From Paracoccaceae bacterium (GTDB lineage Bacteria; Pseudomonadota; Alphaproteobacteria; Rhodobacterales; Rhodobacteraceae): DNA of 32,263 nt. The notes under the pieces were generated by a model. That model saw only the letters and a program-made list of their open reading frames with translations, ran no database searches and had not been told where the DNA came from. The DNA lies in assembly GCA_028285485.1 (NCBI GenBank), contig JANQPC010000058.1, positions 1-32,263 on the forward strand, read 5' to 3'. The translations under genes and the position numbers were made by a program. Shown piece by piece: positions 1-5,933 of this stretch (the stretch's first letter is position 1; the number at the start of each line of letters is the position of its first letter).

Positions 1-2
1 CC

Positions 3-110
3 CTCGGCGCCCATGCGCGCCACGCGCTTGAACGGCGGGTTCTGGGCAGCTTCGCACGCGATCTGGTGCGCGATCCTCCGACCGACCTTCTGATCACCCG
101 GCCTGCGTAA
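3..110 (+). CDS. C-terminal end of an unidentified protein (partial)
   Basis: An open frame enters from the left edge and ends at the TAA at 108-110, giving the last 35 residues of a protein (tail ...DLLITRPA). It has many Arg and charged residues and no transmembrane stretch. I do not recognise the family from this tail. It converges on the minus-strand SDR-like gene that ends at 140, leaving about 30 bases between the two stops. The frame could be spurious because the start is not visible, but it has no internal stop, and its position next to a convergent gene fits a real gene end. Confidence 0.4.
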   Translation, partial: LGAHARHALERRVLGSFARDLVRDPPTDLLITRPA

Positions 111-117
111 GGCCGGG
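97..117. terminator. short GC hairpin between convergent genes
   Basis: CCCGGCC and GGCCGGG form a perfect 7-bp stem around a 7-base loop that contains the stop codon of the left-edge gene. Neither strand has a T-run after it, so intrinsic termination is doubtful. It may act as a 3'-end stabiliser for one of the two convergent transcripts. Confidence 0.25.
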
Positions 118-139
118 GCGGCCGGACGGGGCAGCGCCC

Positions 140-919
140 TCAGATCGTGGCGTTTGTCGCGCCGCCATCGGCGAGCAGGTTCTGGCCCACGATGAAGCCC
201 GCATGAACCGAGCAGAGGAAGGCGCAGGCCGCGCCAAATTCCTCAATCGTGCCGTAGCGGCGGGTGGGGATCGTTTGGGCACGCCGCGCGCGCGCCTCGT
301 CAAGCGAGATCCCCGCGCCCTTGGCCACCGGCCCATCCAGCGCATCGGCCCGGTCGGTTGCATGGATGCCGGGCAGCAGGTTGTTGATCGTTACGCCCTT
401 ATCGGCCACCTGCCGGGCGGTGCCCGCCACAAAGCCGGTAAGCCCCGTGCGCGCGGTGTTCGACAGGCCCAGTTGCGGCACCGGCGCCTTCACAGATTGC
501 GAGGTGATGTTGACGATCCGGCCCCAGCCCTTGCCCATCATCCCCGGCAGCACGGCCTGCATCAGCGCGATGGGGGTGAGCATGTTGGCATCGAAGGCCG
601 CGATGAAATCGTCACGCGACCAATCCGACCAGATCCCGGGCGGCGGGCCGCCGGCGTTATTGACCAGAATGTCGGCGCCGCCTGCCGCCTCGATCACCTG
701 CGCGCGCACATCCTCGGTGGTGATATCGCCTGAAACAGTTGCCACCGTCACACCGTGGTCAGCCCGAATCGCGGCGGCAGAGGCTTCAAGCGCCTCGGCC
801 CCGCGGGCATTCATCACGAGGTTAACGCCCTCGGCGGCCAGCGCCTGCGCACAACCAAGCCCCAGGCCCTTCGACGAGGCGCAGACAATCGCGGTTTTTC
901 CGGAAATCCCAAGATCCAT
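140..919 (-). CDS. SDR-family protein lacking the usual Tyr/Lys catalytic pair
   Basis: This 259-residue protein has the length and fold signature of a classical short-chain dehydrogenase/reductase. It has an N-terminal nucleotide-binding segment (CASSKGLG, residues 13-20, in place of TGxxxGIG), the NNAG motif at 87-90, the conserved Ser at 140 and a C-terminal LLADGGA segment. The place where the catalytic Tyr-x3-Lys should stand reads GLSNTARTG (about 151-159), with neither Tyr nor Lys. A subgroup of SDR proteins annotated as FabG-like has this LSN..R pattern, so this may be family character rather than damage. GGGAGG lies a few bases upstream of the ATG at 919. The NTF2-like gene begins upstream on the same strand with a 66-base gap, so the two may be co-transcribed. 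Substrate unknown. Confidence 0.85.
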   Translation of the reverse strand: MDLGISGKTAIVCASSKGLGLGCAQALAAEGVNLVMNARGAEALEASAAAIRADHGVTVATVSGDITTEDVRAQVIEAAGGADILVNNAGGPPPGIWSDWSRDDFIAAFDANMLTPIALMQAVLPGMMGKGWGRIVNITSQSVKAPVPQLGLSNTARTGLTGFVAGTARQVADKGVTINNLLPGIHATDRADALDGPVAKGAGISLDEARARRAQTIPTRRYGTIEEFGAACAFLCSVHAGFIVGQNLLADGGATNATI

Positions 920-985
920 AAGGCGCCTCCCCGCGCATGTGTTTGGCGATGGGTAACAAAGCGCGGGGAGATGCGAAAGGCGGGC

Positions 986-1360
986 CTAGCCCATGGCGTA
1001 GAAGAATTCCTCGCGCACGATCTTGCCGTCTTCCACGTGGTAGACGGCGAGCTCATCCATCTCGGAAATATCGCCCGTCTCCTTGTTCTTCGTCTTCAGC
1101 GAGAAGCGCACGCCGAACCTGTCATCGCCATGGGGATAGGGGTCGGACACATTGCCTTCGAGCACCTCGAACGCGTTCTCCCACCACTCATGCTTGCCCT
1201 TGATCGCCTCGATTCCATGCGCCTCGCGCCCCATGCCCATGGGATCGGCGGCTTCCACCGAAACGGCATCGGGGGCGTAGAGCTTTGCAAGGTTCTCGGC
1301 CTCGCGGCCTTCGCGGCAGCCCGCCACCAGTTCATCGGCAATTTCTTTGAGGTTCATCAT
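986..1360 (-). CDS. NTF2-like / SnoaL-like small protein
   Basis: This 124-residue protein has the composition and pattern of the NTF2-like superfamily: an N-terminal helix (EIADELVAGCREGR), a YAPDAVSVEA strand region, GIEAIKGKHEWW in the middle, and a C-terminal strand pair (ELAVYHVEDGKIVREEFFY). Members are small alpha+beta barrels that bind hydrophobic ligands, and some are isomerases or cyclases. No catalytic residues can be assigned with confidence. Two ATGs in tandem (1360 and 1357) follow GGGAG; the first was chosen. It precedes the SDR-like gene and may form a two-gene unit with it. Confidence 0.8.
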   Translation of the reverse strand: MMNLKEIADELVAGCREGREAENLAKLYAPDAVSVEAADPMGMGREAHGIEAIKGKHEWWENAFEVLEGNVSDPYPHGDDRFGVRFSLKTKNKETGDISEMDELAVYHVEDGKIVREEFFYAMG

Positions 1361-1400
1361 CAGTCTCCCTTTGGTTCAACTGCACGGCCTCAGGGCAAAA

Positions 1401-1418
1401 ATGTTCTTGTTATGTTCT
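1401..1418. repeat. tandem ATGTTCT repeat upstream of the NTF2-like gene
   Basis: ATGTTCT occurs at 1401-1407 and again at 1412-1418, a period of 11 bases, so both copies face the same side of the helix. They lie about 40-60 bases upstream of the NTF2-like ATG, near the predicted transcription start. This arrangement is typical of a dimeric regulator site, but the regulator is unknown. Confidence 0.4.
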
Positions 1419-1419
1419 C

Positions 1420-1448
1420 ATCGTGCCACGGCGTTTACCATCGGTCAA
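1420..1448 (-). promoter_or_regulatory. possible promoter of the NTF2-like/SDR-like pair
   Basis: On the minus strand, TTGACC (1448-1443) is followed after 17 bases by CACGAT (1425-1420), a poor -10 match. A second -35-like TTGACA lies just upstream (1455-1450), so GTTGAC occurs twice in tandem at 1443-1457. The predicted start falls next to the ATGTTCT repeats. Confidence 0.3.
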
Positions 1449-1482
1449 CTGTCAACCGCTGCCAAGTTCCGCCGCCCCCGCC

Positions 1483-1896
1483 TTACGCGCAGTGGGAGAA
1501 GCGGTATTCAACATCGGCGAAGCGATCGACGGGGAAGGCGTAGAGAAAGCGCAGGCCCAAAGCCCCGGCCACCACGCCATGCTCGCTGTCGGGTGGCAGG
1601 TAGACGGCGATGCCGGGGCCGATGGGATGCGCCACGCCATCAATCGTTACGGTGCCCGCGCCCTCCATGCCGAAGTAAAACTCCGGCGCGCTGTGGCGGT
1701 GCGGGGTGAGCGTACCCTCGGGCCCGAACGTGGCGATCCCGGCCACAAGGCCCCGGGAGGCATCGCGTTCGCCTGCGATCAGGGTGCGCCAGGTCACGGT
1801 ACCGCGCGCGGCATCCTCAAAGCCCTCATCGGCAAGTTCATCGGCGTGAACCGAGAACGCGCGAATGATCGCGCCGAAGCCCTGCTCTGCAATCAT
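1483..1896 (-). CDS. small single-domain cupin protein
   Basis: This 137-residue protein carries both cupin motifs. Motif 1 is HRHSAPEFYFGMEG, which fits HxH(x)3E(x)6G. Motif 2 is GIAVYLPPDSEHGV, which supplies the last metal-binding His. The expected ligands are therefore His, His, Glu and His for one metal ion. The frame stays open to 2142, but the extension has non-coding composition. The ATG at 1896 is chosen because GGGAGG stands at the right distance before it. Cupins of this size include isomerases, oxygenases and the DMSP lyases of marine Rhodobacteraceae. Nothing here decides between these. It is divergent from prfC. Confidence 0.8.
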   Translation of the reverse strand: MIAEQGFGAIIRAFSVHADELADEGFEDAARGTVTWRTLIAGERDASRGLVAGIATFGPEGTLTPHRHSAPEFYFGMEGAGTVTIDGVAHPIGPGIAVYLPPDSEHGVVAGALGLRFLYAFPVDRFADVEYRFSHCA

Positions 1897-2028
1897 GGCG
1901 GCCTCCCTGACCCGCATCTGATCGGTGGCGCGCTTTTGGAGCGGATTTGCCGCCCGGTCCGCACGATTCGCGACATGGTTTGGCGGATTGCGACACGTTT
2001 CGCGGCGCTGTGACGGCACGCGACCGAA

Positions 2029-2057
2029 TTGCGTGTGCCGGGCACGCGGCTTATATC
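2029..2057 (+). promoter_or_regulatory. possible prfC promoter giving a leaderless mRNA
   Basis: TTGCGT (2029-2034) and TTATAT (2051-2056) are separated by 16 bases, a reasonable -35/-10 pair in this GC-rich context. Transcription should start about 6-9 bases after the -10, that is at or next to the prfC ATG at 2065. No Shine-Dalgarno sequence precedes that ATG, which agrees with leaderless translation. Confidence 0.4.
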
Positions 2058-2064
2058 GCCGGGC

Positions 2065-3672
2065 ATGCTTGACCGCGCCTCGAACACCCCCGCCCTGCCC
2101 CCGGAAATCGCCCGGCGCCGCACCTTTGCGATCATCTCGCACCCCGATGCGGGGAAGACGACGCTGACGGAGAAGTTCCTCCTTTACGGCGGCGCGATCC
2201 AGATGGCGGGCCAGGTGCGGGCCAAGGGCGAAGCACGGCGCACGCGATCGGATTTCATGCAGATGGAGAAGGATCGGGGCATCTCGGTCTCCGCCTCCGC
2301 CATGTCATTCGATTTCGGGCAGTATCGCTTCAACCTTGTGGACACGCCGGGCCACAGCGATTTCTCCGAAGACACCTATCGCACGCTCACCGCCGTGGAT
2401 GCCGCGATCATGGTGATCGACGGCGCCAAGGGCGTGGAGAGCCAGACCCAGAAGTTGTTCGAAGTTTGCCGGCTGCGCGACCTGCCGATCCTGACCTTCT
2501 GCAACAAGATGGACAGGGAGAGCCGCGATACGTTCGAGATCATCGACGAGATTCAGGAAAACCTCGCGATCGATGTTACCCCGGCAAGCTGGCCCATCGG
2601 GATGGGGCGCGAGTTTCTCGGCTGCTACGACATGCTGAACGACAGGCTCGAACTGATGGATCGGGCCGACCGTAACAAGGTGGCCGAAAGCATCGCCATC
2701 GAGGGGCTCGACGATCCCACGCTGGCCGAACATGTGCCGGGCGACCTGCTTGAAACGCTGAAGGAAGAGGTCGAGATGGCGCGCGAGCTGCTGCCACGGT
2801 TTGATCGGCAGGCGTTTCTCGATGGCACGCTGACGCCGATCTGGTTCGGCAGCGCGATCAACTCTTTCGGCGTGAAGGAGCTGATGGACGGGATCGGCGC
2901 CTATGGCCCAGAGCCGCAGCCGCAATCGGCCGAGCCGCGGCAGGTGGCGCCCGATGAGGGCAAGGTCGCAGGCTTCGTCTTCAAGGTGCAGGCCAATATG
3001 GACCCCAAGCATAGGGATCGCGTGGCCTTCCTGCGCATGGCCTCGGGCCATTTCAAACGTGGCATGAAACTGACCCATGTGCGCACGAAAAAGCCCATGG
3101 CCGTTTCCAACCCCGTGCTTTTCCTCGCCTCTGACAGGGAGCTTGCGGAAGAGGCCTGGGCGGGCGACATCATCGGCATCCCCAATCACGGCCAGCTGCG
3201 CATCGGCGATACGCTCACCGAAGGTGAGGCAATCCGGGTGACCGGCATCCCCTCTTTCGCGCCGGAGCTTTTGCAGAACGTGCGCGCGGGCGATCCGCTG
3301 AAGGCCAAGCATCTCGACAAAGCGTTGATGCAGTTTGCCGAGGAAGGGGCCGCCAAGATCTTCAAACCATCGATTGGCGCCGGCTTTATCGTGGGCGTTG
3401 TCGGCGCGCTGCAATTCGAGGTGCTGGCCAGCCGGATCGAGCTGGAATACGGGCTTCCGGTTCGCTTCGAGCCTTCGCAGTTCACCTCGGCGCGCTGGGT
3501 CTCTGGCCCGAAAGCGGCGGTGGAAGCTTTTGCGGCGGCCAACAAGGGCCATATCGCAAGCGATCATGACGGCGATACGGTGTATCTCACGCGGCTGCAG
3601 TGGGATATCGACCGGGTGGAACGGGACTATCCCGACCTTACCCTGACCGCCACGAAAGAGATGATGGTCTGA
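2065..3672 (+). CDS. prfC: peptide chain release factor 3
   Basis: This 535-residue translational GTPase matches RF3, which recycles RF1 and RF2 from the ribosome after peptide release. G-domain motifs are visible: P-loop SHPDAGKTT (25-33), DTPGH (93-97) and NKMD (147-150). The RF3-type stretches RRRTFAIISHPDAGKTT and SEDTYRTLTAVD are present. Domain II follows, with the RF3 segment KVQANMDPKHRDRVAF, then domain III. Length is close to the E. coli protein (529). The frame opens at a TTG at 2029, but the ATG at 2065 puts the N-terminus where the family begins and is preferred. It is monocistronic as far as can be seen, divergent from the cupin gene, and followed by a long gene-free gap. Confidence 0.95.
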   Translation: MLDRASNTPALPPEIARRRTFAIISHPDAGKTTLTEKFLLYGGAIQMAGQVRAKGEARRTRSDFMQMEKDRGISVSASAMSFDFGQYRFNLVDTPGHSDFSEDTYRTLTAVDAAIMVIDGAKGVESQTQKLFEVCRLRDLPILTFCNKMDRESRDTFEIIDEIQENLAIDVTPASWPIGMGREFLGCYDMLNDRLELMDRADRNKVAESIAIEGLDDPTLAEHVPGDLLETLKEEVEMARELLPRFDRQAFLDGTLTPIWFGSAINSFGVKELMDGIGAYGPEPQPQSAEPRQVAPDEGKVAGFVFKVQANMDPKHRDRVAFLRMASGHFKRGMKLTHVRTKKPMAVSNPVLFLASDRELAEEAWAGDIIGIPNHGQLRIGDTLTEGEAIRVTGIPSFAPELLQNVRAGDPLKAKHLDKALMQFAEEGAAKIFKPSIGAGFIVGVVGALQFEVLASRIELEYGLPVRFEPSQFTSARWVSGPKAAVEAFAAANKGHIASDHDGDTVYLTRLQWDIDRVERDYPDLTLTATKEMMV

Positions 3673-3704
3673 CGCCGATTTGGGGGCATCTCAAAGCGGT
3701 GCGC

Positions 3705-3732
3705 AAAAAAGGGGGCCGCGCGATGCGGCCCC
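3705..3732 (-). terminator. perfect GC hairpin with T6 tail on the minus strand
   Basis: GGGGCCGC (3712-3719) and GCGGCCCC (3725-3732) form an 8-bp stem with a 5-base loop. Plus-strand AAAAAA at 3705-3710 becomes a T6 tract directly after the stem on the minus strand, the canonical intrinsic terminator layout. For plus-strand prfC transcripts the hairpin has no T-run. No clear minus-strand gene precedes it. Confidence 0.55.
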
Positions 3733-3865
3733 AGGCGCCTCAGGAGTCAGTCGGAGGTTCGGGTTCAGGCGCCGGGCGGGCGCGGTTCACCGCAAGTTTG
3801 ACGCTACGATTGGGGCAGAATTGCGATCATGGCGCCGGAGGGGTGCGGCGTTTTTGCACCGCCTC

Positions 3866-3874
3866 TGTGGATAA
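3866..3874 (-). promoter_or_regulatory. DnaA box (perfect TTATCCACA)
   Basis: The minus strand reads TTATCCACA, the consensus DnaA box. It is 300 bases from a second perfect copy in the same orientation. A weaker TGTGGCAAT follows at 3881-3889. Confidence 0.6.
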
Positions 3875-3988
3875 GCCTGTGTGGCAATTTCCTTGGATTT
3901 GGCCTCGGCCCGTGCGCGCCTTGCGGCCCGCCGCGCCCGGGCGCTGCGCGCGACGGCCAGGGCGCCGGATGCGGCCCGATGGGCAAAA

Positions 3989-4001
3989 TGACGTGGCGTC
4001 A
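3989..4001. repeat. TGACG-TGG-CGTCA inverted repeat
   Basis: Perfect 5-bp arms separated by 3 bases, embedded in a locally AT-richer patch (AAAATGACG...CACAAACGAAA). It resembles an operator for a dimeric regulator more than an RNA hairpin. The cognate protein is unknown. Confidence 0.35.
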
Positions 4002-4115
4002 CAAACGAAAGCGGCGAGCGCCCGGATATCGCAGGTGAAATCCCGGGGCCGCGCGGGCCGCCACGCCCATCACCGAACACGCCCGCAAGGAATTGCCGCA
4101 GGGCTTATTGTTCCG

Positions 4116-4144
4116 TTGACGATTTGGGGCAAGCAGTGTAGGCC
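4116..4144 (+). promoter_or_regulatory. possible helicase promoter
   Basis: TTGACG (4116-4121), a 17-base spacer and TAGGCC (4139-4144). The -35 is good and the -10 weak, as is common in GC-rich alphaproteobacteria. Transcription from here would leave a leader of about 90 bases that contains the second DnaA box and the hairpin at 4222-4238. Confidence 0.35.
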
Positions 4145-4165
4145 CGCGCATAACTTGAGGCAGCT

Positions 4166-4174
4166 TGTGGATAA
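4166..4174 (-). promoter_or_regulatory. DnaA box (perfect TTATCCACA)
   Basis: Second perfect DnaA box, same orientation as the copy at 3866. It sits just downstream of the candidate helicase promoter, where bound DnaA could block or modulate transcription. Confidence 0.6.
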
Positions 4175-4221
4175 GTTGTGGCCATCCGGGCCCCCGCCTC
4201 ATCGCCGACGGGCCAAGCGCG

Positions 4222-4238
4222 GTCCGTAACCAACGGAC
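4222..4238 (+). promoter_or_regulatory. hairpin next to the helicase start codon
   Basis: GTCCGT and ACGGAC form a 6-bp stem with the loop AACCA, ending 4 bases before the ATG at 4243. There is no strong Shine-Dalgarno sequence. The hairpin occupies the ribosome-landing region and could regulate translation, for instance with temperature. Confidence 0.4.
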
Positions 4239-4242
4239 GTGC

Positions 4243-5685
4243 ATGACCAAGTTCGCAGACCTTACTCTGTCCCCGAAAGTATTGAAGGCCGTCGAAGAGG
4301 CCGGTTACGAAAGCCCGACGCCGATCCAGGCCGGGGCGATCCCGCCTGCGCTTGAAGGGCGCGACGTGCTGGGCATCGCGCAAACCGGCACGGGCAAGAC
4401 CGCCTCATTCACCCTGCCGATGATCACGCTTCTGGCGCGCGGTCGGGCCCGGGCGCGGATGCCCCGCTCGCTCGTGCTGGCGCCCACACGGGAGCTGGCC
4501 GCGCAGGTGGCGGAGAACTTCGATACCTATGCCAAATACGCCAAGCTCACCAAGGCGCTGCTGATCGGCGGCGTGAGCTTCAAGGAGCAGGATGCGCTGA
4601 TCGATAAGGGCGTGGATGTTCTGATCGCCACCCCGGGCCGCCTGCTGGATCACTTCGAACGCGGGAAGCTTTTGCTGACCGGCGTGCAGATCATGGTGGT
4701 GGATGAGGCCGACCGGATGCTTGATATGGGGTTCATCCCCGATATCGAACGCATTTTCGGGCTGACGCCCTTTACCCGACAAACGCTGTTCTTTTCGGCC
4801 ACCATGGCGCCGGAGATCGAGCGGATCACCAACACGTTCCTCTCCAACCCCGCCAAAGTGGAAGTGGCGCGGCAGGCGACGACTTCGGAGACGATCACGC
4901 AATCCGTCTTCCCCTTCCGCGGGTCCCGCCGCGATCGCGCGGCTACGGAGAAGCGGGCGCTTTTGCGCGCGCTGATCGATGCCGAGGGCGAGAAATGCAC
5001 AAACGCCATCGTCTTCTGCAACCGGAAGACGGATGTCGATATCGTTGCCAAGAGCCTCAAGAAGCACAAATACAATGCCGAGCCGATCCATGGCGATCTT
5101 GACCAATCGCACCGGATGCGCACGCTTGAGGGCTTTCGCAACGGCGATATCCGCCTGCTTGTGGCCTCGGATGTGGCCGCGCGGGGGCTCGATATCCCGG
5201 CAGTGAGCCATGTTTTCAACTTCGATGTGCCGAGCCATGCCGAAGACTATGTGCACCGGATCGGGCGCACGGGCCGCGCGGGCCGCGAAGGCACGGCGAT
5301 GATGATCTGCGCCCCGCAGGACGAAAAGAACCTCGATGCCATCGAACGGCTGATCGAGACGAAAATTCCGCGTGGGGAGAACCCGCTGGGCGCCGCGCCA
5401 GCGCCTGAGGAAGGCGGCGAGGCCGCTGCGGACGAAAAGCCCCGGCGCGGGCGTTCGCGGGGCGGCCGGAAAGCCAAGACTGAAGAGCCTTCGGCGGCGG
5501 CCCCCGAGGCCCCCGTGGAGGCGCCCGACACGGCGGAGGAGACCGTGGCGGAGGAAAAACCCCAGCGCGGCCGCTCCCGCGGCGGGCGGGGCCGCGGCCG
5601 GGATCGCGACGAGAAGATCGTTGGCATGGGCGATCACATGCCGGGCTTCATCGCGCTCAGTTTTGAAGAGCGAAAGGCGAGCTAG
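4243..5685 (+). CDS. DEAD-box ATP-dependent RNA helicase (RhlE-like) with arginine/glycine-rich tail
   Basis: This 480-residue protein has the complete DEAD-box motif series: Q motif YESPTPIQ (22-29), AQTGTGKT (46-53), PTRELA (81-86), TPGR (130-133), DEAD (154-157), SAT (185-187), ARGLDIP (313-319) and HRIGRTGRAG (338-347). Such helicases unwind short RNA duplexes in ribosome assembly, RNA decay and cold adaptation. After about residue 380 comes a low-complexity tail in which EKPRRGRSRGGR and EKPQRGRSRGGR (398-409 and 438-449) are repeats flanking a Pro/Ala/Glu linker, probably an RNA-binding extension. The ATG at 4243 is chosen because the motif spacing starts there; upstream codons in frame are non-coding in character. 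The tautomerase gene follows 11 bases after the stop. Confidence 0.93.
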   Translation: MTKFADLTLSPKVLKAVEEAGYESPTPIQAGAIPPALEGRDVLGIAQTGTGKTASFTLPMITLLARGRARARMPRSLVLAPTRELAAQVAENFDTYAKYAKLTKALLIGGVSFKEQDALIDKGVDVLIATPGRLLDHFERGKLLLTGVQIMVVDEADRMLDMGFIPDIERIFGLTPFTRQTLFFSATMAPEIERITNTFLSNPAKVEVARQATTSETITQSVFPFRGSRRDRAATEKRALLRALIDAEGEKCTNAIVFCNRKTDVDIVAKSLKKHKYNAEPIHGDLDQSHRMRTLEGFRNGDIRLLVASDVAARGLDIPAVSHVFNFDVPSHAEDYVHRIGRTGRAGREGTAMMICAPQDEKNLDAIERLIETKIPRGENPLGAAPAPEEGGEAAADEKPRRGRSRGGRKAKTEEPSAAAPEAPVEAPDTAEETVAEEKPQRGRSRGGRGRGRDRDEKIVGMGDHMPGFIALSFEERKAS

Positions 5686-5696
5686 CCGGCCGGGCG

Positions 5697-5933
5697 ATGC
5701 CTTCGATTGAGAGTCCGGTGATCGAAGGCGTATGTGATGCTGAAGAAGAAGCCCGCATCATTCGCAACGTTACCCAGGCTTTCGGAAAAGCGGCAGGCGG
5801 CGACTTGGCCGCCAATTCATCCGTGCGTATCGTTGAGGTCAGAAGCGGCAACCGGGGCTTCGGAGGCGAGGTCCTGACCGCGGAGGCCGGCCACCGGATC
5901 AAGGCCACAAGACCGCCTAGCCCAACCGGCTGA
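5697..5933 (+). CDS. 4-oxalocrotonate tautomerase-like small protein
   Basis: This 78-residue protein begins Met-Pro, the hallmark of the tautomerase superfamily, in which the N-terminal Pro is the catalytic base. It has the family layout of a beta strand, a helix (RIIRNVTQAFGKAAG), a second strand (SVRIVEVRSGNRGFGGE) and a GFGG turn where family members have GIGG. It is a little longer than the classic 62-residue enzymes, and the last residues (TRPPSPTG) are atypical. It follows the helicase closely and may share its transcript. Its last 17 bases overlap the end of rnj on the opposite strand. The ribosome site is weak. Confidence 0.65.
   Translation: MPSIESPVIEGVCDAEEEARIIRNVTQAFGKAAGGDLAANSSVRIVEVRSGNRGFGGEVLTAEAGHRIKATRPPSPTG

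Larger units (their letters stand above)
3673..4242. other. 570-base gene-free region between prfC and the DEAD-box helicase
   Basis: No convincing gene lies here. Open frames on either strand lack a ribosome site and look like no known protein. The region does contain a terminator-like hairpin, two perfect DnaA boxes, a TGACG/CGTCA inverted repeat, a promoter candidate and a hairpin against the helicase start codon, each listed separately. A short motif recurs three times: TGACG followed closely by GATTTGGGG or GATTGGGG, near 3671, 3799 and 4117. In a chromosome this tightly packed, a gap of this size suggests a regulatory or replication-linked function, or a small RNA. Confidence 0.6.

Noticed and set aside
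1897-2142. N-terminal extension of the cupin frame
   Set aside because: The extension runs across the prfC promoter and start and has non-coding composition; GGGAGG marks the ATG at 1896.
2305-3567. Long minus-strand frame opposite prfC (420 codons)
   Set aside because: A shadow caused by high-GC codon use of prfC; product is rich in His/Arg/Leu and resembles nothing. The same holds for long plus-strand frames opposite nuo, coaX and nuoF genes.
3787-4080. 97-codon minus-strand frame in the gap after prfC
   Set aside because: GTG start without ribosome site and no known family; kept only as a possible explanation for the orphan terminator.
3673-4242. Full replication origin
   Set aside because: Only two strong DnaA boxes and no clear AT-rich unwinding tract, and the neighbours usually found at alphaproteobacterial origins (such as hemE, parAB, mnmG) are not here. 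Left as a testable alternative.
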